Part shown: positions 1 to 9,036 of the stretch, piece by piece
Position numbering within the stretch: position 1 is the first letter of the stretch
How the letters are laid out: each line of letters begins with the position of its first letter
Source: Paenibacillus zeisoli
Lineage (GTDB): Bacteria; Bacillota; Bacilli; Paenibacillales; Paenibacillaceae
Assembly (NCBI RefSeq): GCF_003994465.1
Contig: NZ_RZNX01000001.1
Location: forward strand, 496,001-560,000
DNA: 64,000 nucleotides
Direction: 5' to 3'
The notes under the pieces: model-generated
The model's input: only the letters and a program-made list of their open reading frames with translations
Database searches by the model: none
What the model was told of the DNA's origin: nothing
Made by a program: the position numbers and the translations under genes

Positions 1-809
1 TGAAATGAAGCAATATACTGGGCTTTGAACTGCTCTGGCTGATAATCCTGCAAAATTTGCTGAACTCTCGCTTCAATCGGCATTTCGATCCAGATCTGTG
101 TTCCGGTCTCCTTCTCATGAGCCAGGAAATTCGGCATAACCACCTTGCCAATTCGCTTGCTTTCGGCTTCGAACAGCACATAAGGTGAGTCGTTCAGCCG
201 AATAAGCTCCTCAAGCAGCAGACTATCAAAGGTCTTCTGGTTGTTCGATTTAAGACCGATATGTCCAAATATGGAACCCCGGTGTCCTGCCAGTCCCTCC
301 AGATCGAGCACCGGATAACTTTTGTTCTTAAGACGGTGAAGCAGGTTGGTTTTGCCGGTTCCGGTATTTCCATGGATCACAAATGATTTTGGCTTAAAAT
401 CAAAGGACTCAAGCTCATCCATTACCCATTTGCGATAAGCTTTATATCCGCCTTCCAGTCGGTAAGCATGAATGTCCATCAATGAAAGAACCGTAGCGGT
501 AGTACGGCTGCGCATACCTCCACGCCAGCAGAATACGGCCTTGTCTCCCTCAATTGCTCCAAATTCTTTAATAAAACTTGGCAGCTTGGACGAAATAATC
601 TGAAGTCCACGATCTTTCGCGGCTTGAACGCTAGTCTGCTTGTATAAAGTACCTACCTCAGCCCGTTCCTCATCATTGAAAAAAGGAATATTCAGACTAT
701 CCGGATATGTGGAATCTTCATATTCAGAAGGTGAACGCACATCGATAACCGTCAGTTGTTTCTTTGTCTTAAGCTCTCTTAACTGCTCTAATGTAATATC
801 CTGAAACAC
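1..809 (-). CDS. mnmH: tRNA 2-selenouridine synthase MnmH (3' end outside window)
   Basis: Replaces the sulfur of 2-thiouridine at the tRNA wobble position with selenium, using selenophosphate made by SelD. The visible part holds an N-terminal rhodanese domain with the active-site loop VFCWRGGMRS, followed by a P-loop HGNTGTGKTN, the MnmH/YbbB/SelU order. The C-terminus lies beyond base 1. The start is a GTG at 807-809 preceded on the minus strand by GAGGTGGG at good spacing; no suitable ATG is nearby. It lies 63 bp downstream of selD in the same direction, so the two form an operon that explains the selenium use. Family assignment is firm. Confidence 0.9.
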   Translation of the reverse strand, partial: MFQDITLEQLRELKTKKQLTVIDVRSPSEYEDSTYPDSLNIPFFNDEERAEVGTLYKQTSVQAAKDRGLQIISSKLPSFIKEFGAIEGDKAVFCWRGGMRSRTTATVLSLMDIHAYRLEGGYKAYRKWVMDELESFDFKPKSFVIHGNTGTGKTNLLHRLKNKSYPVLDLEGLAGHRGSIFGHIGLKSNNQKTFDSLLLEELIRLNDSPYVLFEAESKRIGKVVMPNFLAHEKETGTQIWIEMPIEARVQQILQDYQPEQFKAQYIASF

Positions 810-872
810 TGTTACTCCCACCTCTTATTCTTCGCTGCTTAATTCAGGACTTAGGGTACGTCCTTGGCAGAT

Positions 873-1925
873 TCATGCAGTTACTTTGATTTGACCCGGA
901 TGATCCTCAGTGACTTCTCCAATTAATGAAGCCTCTACTCCTGCGGAGATAAGCTCGCCCAGCAGTGCATCACTTTCTTCTGCGGCAACAGAGATCAAGA
1001 GACCGCCGGAAGTAACAGCATCACAAAGAATATAACGGTCAATCTGATCCATGTGCTCAGGATACAGAATGCTGCCTTCCAGATGAGCGAAGTTATTCTT
1101 GGTTCCGCCAGGTACGAAGCCGTTCTCAGCAAGCTCTCTAACCCTCGGCAGCACAGGAACTGCTTCTTTGTGAATGAGGAGACCAAGATTGCTGCCCTTA
1201 GCCATTTCAGAGGCATGTCCCAGCAGACCGAAGCCCGTTACATCGGTACAAGCATGGACCTGGTAGGGTTCCATAATTTCTGCTGCAGTCTTGTTCAGCG
1301 TAGACATAACGGAGACTAGCCGCGCGGTCTCATCTTCGGATAACTGGTCTTTCTTGATCGATGTTGTCAGGACGCCCACCCCAATGGGTTTCGTCAGGAT
1401 CAGCTTGTCTCCAGCCCGCGCTCCAGCATTCGTTCTTACTTTGTCTGGGTGAACAGTCCCGGTTACGGATAGACCGAACTTTGGCTCTTTATCATCAATG
1501 GAATGCCCGCCAACTAGCGTTGCACCGGCTTCCTTCACTTTATCACCTGCGCCGCGCAAGATATCCGCAAGAATGCTTTTATCCAGAACGGAAATAGGAA
1601 AAGCTACAATATTAAGAACAGTCAGCGGCTTTCCGCCCATGGCATAAATATCACTGAGTGCATTTGCAGCCGCAATTTGACCGAATGAATAAGGATCGTC
1701 CACAATCGGCGTGAAGAAATCCAGAGTCTGCACCAAGGCAAGATCCTCCGTGAGTTGGTATACTCCCGCGTCATCACTCGTATCGGTTCCGACTAACAAA
1801 TTCGGATTGGGCACAGCGGGCGGCAGTGTACGAAGAACCTGCGCCAAATCGGCGGGACCAATTTTGCATCCACAACCTCCTTTGGAGGATAGTGAGGTTA
1901 ACTTTATATTACCAGCTTGAGACAT
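873..1925 (-). CDS. selD: selenide, water dikinase (selenophosphate synthetase)
   Basis: Makes selenophosphate from selenide and ATP in the cytoplasm. At 350 aa it has the usual family length. The N-terminal catalytic stretch GGCGCKIGP (about residues 17-25) has cysteine at the position that is selenocysteine in some homologues and keeps the essential lysine. The glycine-rich VGGHSIDD and TDVTGFGLLGH motifs of the PurM-like fold are present. ATG start with AAGGAG upstream. It is divergent from the ArsP-like permease and followed by mnmH, its selenophosphate consumer. No selA, selB or selC is visible here, so the visible selenium use is tRNA modification; genes elsewhere cannot be excluded. 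Confidence 0.95.
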   Translation of the reverse strand: MSQAGNIKLTSLSSKGGCGCKIGPADLAQVLRTLPPAVPNPNLLVGTDTSDDAGVYQLTEDLALVQTLDFFTPIVDDPYSFGQIAAANALSDIYAMGGKPLTVLNIVAFPISVLDKSILADILRGAGDKVKEAGATLVGGHSIDDKEPKFGLSVTGTVHPDKVRTNAGARAGDKLILTKPIGVGVLTTSIKKDQLSEDETARLVSVMSTLNKTAAEIMEPYQVHACTDVTGFGLLGHASEMAKGSNLGLLIHKEAVPVLPRVRELAENGFVPGGTKNNFAHLEGSILYPEHMDQIDRYILCDAVTSGGLLISVAAEESDALLGELISAGVEASLIGEVTEDHPGQIKVTA

Positions 1926-2049
1926 AATGAACTCAGCTCCTTAATCAAATTAATAATTTAGGTAAAACACCGATCATACAATACCATTTATTTTACACCA
2001 AACATCAACTATTGTACAAAAAACAAGTTACTTTATATATCTCTCATGC

Positions 2050-2055
2050 TATAAT
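2050..2055 (+). promoter_or_regulatory. -10 box of probable promoter for the permease gene
   Basis: TATAAT at 2050-2055 lies 43 bases before the permease start. A weak -35 (TTACTT, 2028-2033) sits 16 bases upstream. This is inference from the consensus only. Confidence 0.4.
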
Positions 2056-2098
2056 TGTAACCTTATTAATAACTTCAACCTGGAGGTCATTCAGACTT

Positions 2099-3178
2099 AT
2101 GTCAACACATACGAACGATCATTTACTTGGAGGTAAGAGATCAACAAGTTCCAGAACCATTCTGTATGTTGTCCTCTTCCTCATCATTGCAATTGCCGGC
2201 CTCACTTATGTCAAATGGTGGCCCTATTATTTCAAGGCATTTAAAGCGGCAGCCGAACACAGTATCGGCTCTTCTATATTAACGGGCGATCAGGGAACGG
2301 CGCCTGCTCCGTCTTTACAGTCTGCCTGGGATTATGGAGTGGTATACTTTAAATCGGTGTGGAAGGCTGCAGTTCTTGGAATACTGCTTGGTTCTCTGGT
2401 ACAGGTTCTGATTCCTTCCAGATGGCTGCTCAAGATGCTCGGACGAACCAGCTTCAAAAGCACAGCCCTCGGCGGGATCGCTTCTCTCCCAGGAATGATG
2501 TGCACCTGCTGCGCAGCTCCGATTGCTGTGGGCTTACGGAAGAAAAATGTATCCATAGGTGCAAGCTTGGCCTTCTGGATTGGGAATCCCGTCCTTAATC
2601 CGGCTACCTTGATCTTCATGACCTTTGTACTTTCATGGAAATTCACGCTGCTCCGAATCGTATTTGGTATTCTGCTTACCTTCGCAGTGAGCTATTTCGC
2701 AAATAAATTCGCTGGCAGATCACCTGTTCCAGATGTGGTTGACGAGGTAGTTAACCAGCCGGAAGATCAACAAGGATCTTTCTTTACCCTTTGGCTGAAA
2801 AGCATGGGCACTATGCTTCTAACTATCGTACCCGCATACCTCATAACAGTTCTTCTGCTCGGCGCGGCACGTGCCTGGATGTTCCCGGCACTTGGAGCTG
2901 GAACGATGAACGGCATTCTTGCTGTAATCATTTTCGCAATTGCGGGTACCCTGTTTGTTATCCCAACAGCTGCTGAAATTCCTATAATTGCAACCTTCTT
3001 ATCCATTGGATTTGGAACGGGAGCAGCCGGAGCGCTTCTTATCACTCTTCCGGCAGTCAGTCTGCCATCGCTGTTGATGGTGTCACGCTCATTCCCGCGA
3101 AAGGTCATTTGGTTCGTCCTGGTCTCTGTTATTTGCCTAGGCATAATATGCGGTGCCTTGAGTGCCGTAGTCTTATAA
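2099..3178 (+). CDS. ArsP-like / UPF0718 (DUF318) permease
   Basis: Polytopic membrane protein of about 359 aa with around eight hydrophobic helices. The segment MMCTCCAAPIAVGL, with its Cys-Thr-Cys-Cys group in a helix, and the later IGNPVLNPATL match the permease family that includes ArsP, an exporter of trivalent organoarsenicals. Substrate here is unknown; a thiol-reactive metalloid is the best guess because of the cysteines. An upstream in-frame start at 2012 exists, but the ATG at 2099 has TGGAGGT at 2081-2087 and is preferred. The gene is divergent from selD and monocistronic, ending at a strong hairpin. Confidence 0.75.
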   Translation: MSTHTNDHLLGGKRSTSSRTILYVVLFLIIAIAGLTYVKWWPYYFKAFKAAAEHSIGSSILTGDQGTAPAPSLQSAWDYGVVYFKSVWKAAVLGILLGSLVQVLIPSRWLLKMLGRTSFKSTALGGIASLPGMMCTCCAAPIAVGLRKKNVSIGASLAFWIGNPVLNPATLIFMTFVLSWKFTLLRIVFGILLTFAVSYFANKFAGRSPVPDVVDEVVNQPEDQQGSFFTLWLKSMGTMLLTIVPAYLITVLLLGAARAWMFPALGAGTMNGILAVIIFAIAGTLFVIPTAAEIPIIATFLSIGFGTGAAGALLITLPAVSLPSLLMVSRSFPRKVIWFVLVSVICLGIICGALSAVVL

Positions 3179-3186
3179 GAAAAGCA

Positions 3187-3216
3187 AAAACCCACAACCA
3201 TCAGGTTGTGGGTTTT
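3187..3216. terminator. bidirectional intrinsic terminator
   Basis: CCCACAACC (3191-3199) and GGTTGTGGG (3204-3212) form a perfect 9-bp stem with a 4-base loop, flanked by AAAA and TTTT. It lies between convergent genes and can serve both. Confidence 0.85.
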
Positions 3217-3255
3217 CTTGTCAAGCTGAGCTATAAGAATTGGGTTATGACTGAC

Positions 3256-5145
3256 TTAAGGCTTTAGCGATTTCCAATACTCATACGCATGTACCGCTAT
3301 GCCGGAATAGGATTTATAATTGGTGAGCAGGGCAGGCAGCTTCGCAAGCTCTCTTTCAAGTATTGCACTACCTAGCTGATAAAAGCTGACATATGGCCCT
3401 TCTGAACTTACTTTGGTCTCAATGGCCAGAATGATTGGCTTGCCGAGCTCGTTACCGAAGGCAAGTTCTTCTTTAGCCATATCTGCAATTCCACCTGTAC
3501 CGGACGCATAATTCCGGAAGTCCATGATGGTTACATGATCCATCTTCTGAATGAACCACTTGCTGATCGAGATCCCTCCATCATTATTCACCTTATAACG
3601 ATCCACCCATGCGGCCAGATCAACACTGGTCTGCAGCTTGGAGTCTTTCTTTACTTCTCCGATAAAATAATTCATGTTACCTGTCCACTCGCTGATAACT
3701 CTGTCTGTGGCCGAATACCACAATGGCAATACCCAAGGTTCAATATCGTAATGGATTCCGAAGAATCTCTCTTCGGGCTCAGCCTGCCGATTATAATCCT
3801 TCACGTAGTTAATTAACTTCGTGATTTGCGGACGATTCTCAGTAAAGGCCAGGCTCCCATTACCTCCCATTGCATGCACTTCAATCCCTGCATTCCAGGC
3901 TCCCTTCATAAAAGGGCGATATGCGGCTAGCTTATAGTCCGTATTAATGTGCAGATAGAGCACATTAATACGCTTGCTCTTGGCGAAGGCAAGAACCTCG
4001 TCCGGACGGTTCACTGCATCTCCCGCTTCCCAGATATAGGTCGCTCTGACTTCAGGACTCCGGTTCAGCGGCTTGGCTACCGGAACCATGGTGCTTGGCG
4101 CCTCTGGTGCTGGTGCAGGCGCCGGGGTTGGTTCCGGTGCAGGAGCTGGTGTCGGCGCTGGTGTCGGCGCTGGAGCCGGTGTTGGTTCCGGAGCTGGAGC
4201 CGGGGTTGGCGCAGGAACCGGTGCTGGAGCAGGAGCTGGTGCTGGTGTCGGCGCCGGAGTTCCGATATCTACCTTCATCAGCTTGGCCCAGCTCTCTGCA
4301 TCATTGATCGCTGATCCAGCATAAGAGCTTTCGGAGCTGAATTGATCATTGACTTCCCACAAAGCATCATCGACTAGTTGAGGGTCCTTCCCGTAGAAGG
4401 AAGAATCCGCGCTGCTTGGATCCTCTTTCGTGTTCACAGCGACTACGATCTGTTTGCTCAAGGAATTGGCTAATTGAATATGTGGACGTACACTATCAAT
4501 TATTCCATTCTTATCATAGACACTTGTCTTATAATCGAGAATCGTTACATGATTAAACGACTTGATGAACCACTGCAGCGTGGTATCTCCCCCGGGAAGC
4601 TTATCTCCTCTTAACCAGTAAGGAAGATCAATTCCCAGTTCCAACCCAGGCAGCTTAGCAGCTGAAGCTGTGATGAAACTTTGAAGGTTAGCTCGCCATG
4701 ATGTGGTGACAGCACCTGGATTGGTGCTCCACTGTGCTAGGGAGTATGGTTCTATACGAAAGTGAACCCCCTTCAGCTTCTGATCCGCCGATGCCTGAAG
4801 ATTGTATGCACTCACCCAATTAAGGAGATCTGTATATTTTGACTTATTCTCCTCAAGGGCCCAATCCGGGCTTCCATCCAGGGCGTGAACTGCAATACCT
4901 CTCTTGCTGGCATTTGCAATAAATTGCCCATACACATTGTTAGGCAGTGTTTTGTTAATCTGCAGATAGACAACATTCACTCCTTGTGACATGAAAAAAT
5001 CTATCAGCTTACCACCGCCATTCTCGATCAGCTCCGTCTGCTTTATCCAAGTTGCCTTGACATCATGCCTGGGTGCAAACCCCGTTAGCAGTGATACAGT
5101 ACAAATTAGAATGACAAGAGCTGTCCAAGAATACAGTCGTTTCAT
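3256..5145 (-). CDS. secreted two-domain barrel-like protein with Pro/Ala linker
   Basis: 629 aa; hydrophobic N-terminus (about residues 1-24) without lipobox cysteine, so probably secreted or anchored. Two homologous domains (about 28-290 and 362-629) are joined by a Pro-Ala/Pro-Thr linker (about 294-353). Matching blocks include VKATWI/VRATYI, NVVYLQIN/NVLYLHIN, AVHALDG/EVHAMGG and HVTILDY/HVTIMDF. Alternating hydrophobic strands ending in acidic residues suggest a TIM-barrel, glycosidase-like fold; this is inference. The second copy has GIHYDIEPW, a D-x-E pair typical of barrel glycosidases, while the first has GVHFRIEPY, losing the Asp. ATG start with GGGGGAG upstream. Function is not known. 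Confidence 0.7.
   Translation of the reverse strand: MKRLYSWTALVILICTVSLLTGFAPRHDVKATWIKQTELIENGGGKLIDFFMSQGVNVVYLQINKTLPNNVYGQFIANASKRGIAVHALDGSPDWALEENKSKYTDLLNWVSAYNLQASADQKLKGVHFRIEPYSLAQWSTNPGAVTTSWRANLQSFITASAAKLPGLELGIDLPYWLRGDKLPGGDTTLQWFIKSFNHVTILDYKTSVYDKNGIIDSVRPHIQLANSLSKQIVVAVNTKEDPSSADSSFYGKDPQLVDDALWEVNDQFSSESSYAGSAINDAESWAKLMKVDIGTPAPTPAPAPAPAPVPAPTPAPAPEPTPAPAPTPAPTPAPAPEPTPAPAPAPEAPSTMVPVAKPLNRSPEVRATYIWEAGDAVNRPDEVLAFAKSKRINVLYLHINTDYKLAAYRPFMKGAWNAGIEVHAMGGNGSLAFTENRPQITKLINYVKDYNRQAEPEERFFGIHYDIEPWVLPLWYSATDRVISEWTGNMNYFIGEVKKDSKLQTSVDLAAWVDRYKVNNDGGISISKWFIQKMDHVTIMDFRNYASGTGGIADMAKEELAFGNELGKPIILAIETKVSSEGPYVSFYQLGSAILERELAKLPALLTNYKSYSGIAVHAYEYWKSLKP
4086..4265 (-). 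repeat. low-complexity Pro-Ala/Pro-Thr linker repeat
   Basis: Short GC-rich units encoding PAP/PTP/EPT runs repeat for about 180 bases inside the two-domain secreted gene. Open frames on the plus strand here are by-products of the repeat. Confidence 0.85.
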
Positions 5146-5330
5146 TATTCTCCCCCACTTCCAAAGTATAAAATGTATGAACCGCGTTAATTATCGGCTC
5201 ATGTCTATTTTTATCGGAATTTGGCGAGTGGAACTTAACAATTTCTACTATGAAAACCTAAAATTTATTAAAATCTTTCATTTTTATGTACTACGCATTT
5301 CTATTCTAACTTGGTTTGCAAGCAAAATAC

Positions 5331-5361
5331 AAATAAACCGATCAAAAGGATCGGCTTATTT
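5331..5361 (-). terminator. terminator of the AI-2E family gene
   Basis: AAATAA-x-CCGATC (from 5331) pairs with GATCGG-x-TTATTT (to 5361). It lies 15 bases beyond the stop of the minus-strand gene. Confidence 0.75.
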
Positions 5362-5375
5362 GACAAAATATTAGG

Positions 5376-6458
5376 TTAATCTACGATTTCTTCCACCTTT
5401 TCTGAAAGGAACAATTTATAGATTCTTACCGCAATAATCTTAATGATCATGTATACCGGAATGACAAGAATCATTCCTAGTATGCCTGCATATTCTCCAC
5501 CAATTAGGAGCAGGATGACGGTGGTAAGAGGGTGGATATTAATGGTTTTTCCGTAGATATATGGAGCAATGAGATTCCCTTCGACCTGCTGGGCGATTAT
5601 GATAATAATAAGTACCCATAACGCCATAGATGGAGAGACCGTATAGGCCACAATCAGACAAGGAATGGCACCCAGGAAAGCCCCCACATAAGGAATGAAA
5701 TTAAATAGAGCGCCAATAATAGCTAGCAGGAGCGGATAAGGAAGTCCCACAATCCAGAAACCGATAAAACTCATCACCGCGAGAATCAATGCACTAATAA
5801 TGCGTCCCGAGATAAAGCCGCTAAGAGCCGCATCAATGTCGCTTACGACCTGTGCACCGTCTCGTGCAAAACGCTTGGGCATCACTCTCACAACAGTTGG
5901 TGAGATTCGGTTATCCTCTTTCAGCATATAGTAGAGAATAATAGGAACGGTACCAATAATCACAATGAAATCACTAATAAAGTTAATGAAATGAGTCATG
6001 TAGCCGGTAACCATCTCAACCGCGCCGTTGATATATTCCGTGATCTTCGTGGAGATTTGCGAGTTGCCGGCATCAATCATCGAGAAGAAACGACTCTTCT
6101 GAATAGCTGAAATATGTGATTTCACACCTTCCAGCAGGATTGGCAGATTGCTGATGAACTCCTGGACCTGCCGAGTAAGCGGCGGCCATACCACGAAGAA
6201 GAAGATCGTAATTATACCGGCGATAGAGAGATAGATAAGCAGAACCGAGAGCATTCTGTTCACATTTCTAGTGTCCAAATAATGCACAATCGGACGCAGC
6301 AGATAATAGAGAAACCCGGAAATCGTCATGGGTACGATAAGAATCTCTACCAAGGTTACAACAGGGTTAAAGATAAATCTGACTTGATGCAGAAGAAAAA
6401 CTATAGTAAGAAGCATGATAATTCCCAGACATGTCCGGAAGAACGAATTTTGCAGCAA
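5376..6458 (-). CDS. AI-2E family transporter (YdbI/TqsA-like membrane protein)
   Basis: 360 aa with seven to eight membrane helices and the PF01594-type layout: two N-terminal helices, a soluble stretch around residues 85-150 (PLTRQVQEFISNLP), then GALFNFIPYVGAFLGAIPC and the late QQVEGNLIAPYIYGK motif. Family members move small solutes or ions, some by Na+/H+ antiport; the substrate here cannot be told. The start is a TTG with AAGGGGG seven bases upstream. A 90-aa gene ends 43 bp upstream in the same direction, so the pair may be co-transcribed. Confidence 0.85.
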   Translation of the reverse strand: MLQNSFFRTCLGIIMLLTIVFLLHQVRFIFNPVVTLVEILIVPMTISGFLYYLLRPIVHYLDTRNVNRMLSVLLIYLSIAGIITIFFFVVWPPLTRQVQEFISNLPILLEGVKSHISAIQKSRFFSMIDAGNSQISTKITEYINGAVEMVTGYMTHFINFISDFIVIIGTVPIILYYMLKEDNRISPTVVRVMPKRFARDGAQVVSDIDAALSGFISGRIISALILAVMSFIGFWIVGLPYPLLLAIIGALFNFIPYVGAFLGAIPCLIVAYTVSPSMALWVLIIIIIAQQVEGNLIAPYIYGKTINIHPLTTVILLLIGGEYAGILGMILVIPVYMIIKIIAVRIYKLFLSEKVEEIVD

Positions 6459-6501
6459 ACAAGCGCCCCCTTTATCTTTTAGTCTACACGATTGGAATTA
6501 T

Positions 6502-6774
6502 TTAGCCTTCTTCAGGCATAGTATCCAGTGCAGCATCCAGCAGCGTATCGAACCATTCATCGTCTTCTTCAATTCTTGTATCTACAGCAAGGAGCTGGTC
6601 CTCATCACCTGACTCATTCGCAAAATGCAGGCTGTAATCCCAGTCCTTCCCCCGCTTACTGAAGAACGTGATTTCGTATTCCTCCTTATGTCCGCTGACT
6701 TTAAATATGGTCTTGCCCAGGTAGGTGAGATCCTCCTGTCTTTCCATTACTGCACTGACTAGTTCAAGTTCCAA
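6502..6774 (-). CDS. small acidic protein of unknown function
   Basis: 90 aa, soluble, acidic C-terminus (TRIEEDDEWFDTL...MPEEG). No signal peptide, helix-turn-helix or metal motif is seen. TTG start with AAGGAGAG eight bases upstream supports real translation. It lies directly upstream of the AI-2E family gene in the same direction. No family is recognised. Confidence 0.6.
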   Translation of the reverse strand: MELELVSAVMERQEDLTYLGKTIFKVSGHKEEYEITFFSKRGKDWDYSLHFANESGDEDQLLAVDTRIEEDDEWFDTLLDAALDTMPEEG

Positions 6775-6904
6775 TGTTCATTCTCTCCTTCACTTGTTTA
6801 AACACCACTATAATATTGTATATCCAATGTCTTACTGGCATAATCAGAGACAGCAGCCGTAGTAGACAATGAATGTGTTCCCATTTCCAAATTCAAAGAA
6901 AAAT

Positions 6905-6934
6905 TGAAGTGTGTTCACACTTTATCGTATCATG
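6905..6934 (+). promoter_or_regulatory. probable sigma-A promoter with operator-like dyad for the K+ transporter
   Basis: TTGAAG (6905-6910) and TATCAT (6929-6934) are separated by 18 bases. The spacer region contains a 7-bp inverted repeat AAGTGTG / CACACTT (6908-6923) with a 2-base centre, placed as a repressor operator would be. A second short dyad CATAC/GTATG follows at about 6949-6964. No c-di-AMP riboswitch sequence was recognised. Confidence 0.45.
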
Positions 6935-7010
6935 TTTTAAGTAGTCATACATGCTTTTTGTATGATTCCCTGGAGGCTATATCATTCAATAATTAATGAG
7001 GTGCTTAGAT

Positions 7011-8363
7011 TTGAGAACAGATGCGAGAGTTCGCCGTACACTATCACCACCCAAGGTGCTCTCATTTGGCTTTGCGCTCATTATAGTGACTGGAACATTT
7101 CTGTTATCGCTTCCAATTTCGTCAGATGGTCGGCATCTTCCCCTGCTCGATGCATTCTTTATGGCAACCTCCGCGACTTGTGTCACTGGCCTTACAGTCC
7201 TTGATCCAGGAACAGAGTTATCGCTATTTGGGCAGCTTGTTCTACTCGTTCTTACTCAGCTTGGCGGACTGGGCTTTATGACGATGGGAACTCTGATTGC
7301 TCTTGCCTTTAATCGGCGTATCTCCTTAAGGGAGAGACTCATCCTTCAAGAAGCTATGAATTATAACTCCATGGAGGGTCTGTTGTCACTGATCAGGCGT
7401 GTAATACTATATTCCTTCGTTATCGAGATGACGGGTGCCCTGCTGCTCTCAATCCGCTGGTCGATGGATATGTCCCTGCCAAGGGCCATCTATTTTGGTA
7501 TCTACCATAGCATAACTATGTTTAACAACGCGGGCTTTGATCTGTTTGGAGCGATCCATGGTCCGTTCTCGGGTCTAAGCGGATATGTTCGAGATCCCTT
7601 TGTTAATGTAGTCATTATGAGCTTGATTTTTCTTGGCGGGATTGGGTTCGTGGTCTTGTCAGATCTAATCGAATTTCCATCCAAAAGAAAACTGAGCCTG
7701 CATTCCAAAGTAGTGCTGTCTTACTCAGCTGTTCTGGTCGTTGGCGGTGCCTTCCTCATCTATATCATGGAGCGCAGTAATAAGCTAACGATGCAGCCGC
7801 TCGGAGAGGGCGGGAGCATTCTAAGCTCCTTATTCCAATCGATCAGTTCGCGTTCGGGTGGAGTAAGCACCTTGAATGTAACCGATATGGAGCATTCCAC
7901 CCAGTTTTTGTTGATCATTCTTATGTTCATCGGAGCAGCTCCTGGTTCAACCGGAGGGGGGATCAAGGTAACAGTATTCGCTGTTCTAATTGGGGCCATG
8001 TGGGCTATGATCAAGGGAAAAGATGACATCGTGCTCTTCCAGAGAAGGCTGGCGAAGGATTCCATTATCAAGGCCGTTACCCAGACATGGCTAGCCTTAT
8101 TTCTGGTCATCTTCGTGGCCATGGTGTTATCTGTCCTTGAGGACCGCGGATTTTTACCCTTATTGTTTGAGACGACCTCCGCATTTGGCACGACAGGGAT
8201 GAGCTTGGGGCTTACATCAACTTTAACTCCCATAAGCAAAATCATCATCTGTCTGGTCATGTTCCTAGGACGGGTGGGTCCCTTGACTTTGGCCTATGCT
8301 CTTGCACCCAGATCTACAAAAGATTTGTACCGATATCCAGAGGGTAGAATTACCATCGGTTGA
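7011..8363 (+). CDS. ktrB: KtrB/KtrD-type potassium transporter membrane subunit
   Basis: Na+-dependent K+ uptake channel-like subunit of the Trk/Ktr/HKT superfamily, working with a cytosolic KtrA/KtrC RCK subunit not present here. Four M1-P-M2 repeats are visible through their pore loops: ATSATCVTGL, TMFNNAGFDL, SSRSGGVSTL and TSAFGTTGMSLG, each with the selectivity-filter glycine. About 450 aa, the normal length. A start at 6996 is possible, but TTG at 7011 has TGAGGTG (6997-7003) at 7-base spacing and is preferred. The gene stands alone behind its own promoter. Whether it is KtrB or KtrD cannot be decided without the partner. Confidence 0.88.
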   Translation: MRTDARVRRTLSPPKVLSFGFALIIVTGTFLLSLPISSDGRHLPLLDAFFMATSATCVTGLTVLDPGTELSLFGQLVLLVLTQLGGLGFMTMGTLIALAFNRRISLRERLILQEAMNYNSMEGLLSLIRRVILYSFVIEMTGALLLSIRWSMDMSLPRAIYFGIYHSITMFNNAGFDLFGAIHGPFSGLSGYVRDPFVNVVIMSLIFLGGIGFVVLSDLIEFPSKRKLSLHSKVVLSYSAVLVVGGAFLIYIMERSNKLTMQPLGEGGSILSSLFQSISSRSGGVSTLNVTDMEHSTQFLLIILMFIGAAPGSTGGGIKVTVFAVLIGAMWAMIKGKDDIVLFQRRLAKDSIIKAVTQTWLALFLVIFVAMVLSVLEDRGFLPLLFETTSAFGTTGMSLGLTSTLTPISKIIICLVMFLGRVGPLTLAYALAPRSTKDLYRYPEGRITIG

Positions 8364-8413
8364 ACGGTAGATCATTTATGTCAAATAATCATATTGTTTA
8401 GGAGGTATGACCC

Positions 8414-8947
8414 TTGAACAGCCTAGCTTATGCCCTGCTCGCCATGCTGGTACGCAAGCCCTGCTCCGGATATGAACTGGCAGAGATGTTGGAAGTATTC
8501 TGGCAGGCCAAGCATAGCCAAATTTACCCCCTCTTAGCCAAGCTTGAGAATGACGGCTATTTAACCCCAGAGAATATTGAACAGACAGGAAGACCGAACA
8601 AGAAGCTGTATCACATTACACCAGAGGGTAAAGAAACTCTGAAACTATGGATGGACAAGGCTCCTTCAGTTCCGGTGAGCCGAGATGAATTTCTTATTAA
8701 GGCCTACTCCATTTCACTGACTGATGCAGCGACTGCTAACAGGCTGTTTGCAGACCGGCTTTCCTTTTATAAAGATAAGGTTCAGCGCCGCGAGAAGTTA
8801 ATACAGGAGATGGAAGCCGAATATGGTTCACATTTGAAAGACCAGGAGCATCAAATTTTCGGCAGATATATTGTCCACCAGCGCAAGCTGCTTATGGAGC
8901 AGCAGGAAATTGCTTGGTGCCAATGGGTCCTTACGATGATCAACTAG
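8414..8947 (+). CDS. PadR family transcriptional regulator
   Basis: 177 aa. The N-terminal winged helix-turn-helix (about 1-80) has the PadR signature: SLAYALLAMLVRKPCSGYEL, IYPLLAKLENDGYL, and GRPNKKLYHITPEGKETL. A C-terminal helical dimerisation part (about 95-177, Vir-type) follows. TTG start with GGAGGT seven bases upstream. PadR proteins often repress an adjacent gene in response to phenolics or drugs; neither neighbour is an obvious target, so its regulon is unknown. Confidence 0.9.
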   Translation: MNSLAYALLAMLVRKPCSGYELAEMLEVFWQAKHSQIYPLLAKLENDGYLTPENIEQTGRPNKKLYHITPEGKETLKLWMDKAPSVPVSRDEFLIKAYSISLTDAATANRLFADRLSFYKDKVQRREKLIQEMEAEYGSHLKDQEHQIFGRYIVHQRKLLMEQQEIAWCQWVLTMIN

Positions 8948-9036
8948 GTCCTAATAGAATTAGGTTTACAATTTTCTTTATCTTCTATTTTCCTGTAATA
9001 TAGTACCTGTAACTTAATTGAATGGAGGTCAATTCC

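Noticed and set aside
873..1925. Selenocysteine-containing SelD
   Set aside because: The catalytic position is an ordinary Cys codon and no in-frame TGA is present.
4073..4324. Gly/Ala/Val-rich open frames on the plus strand
   Set aside because: They are by-products of the GC-rich Pro-Ala linker repeat coded on the minus strand, with no ribosome site.
6785..7010. c-di-AMP (ydaO) riboswitch before the K+ transporter
   Set aside because: The leader is too short and none of the conserved riboswitch stretches were recognised.
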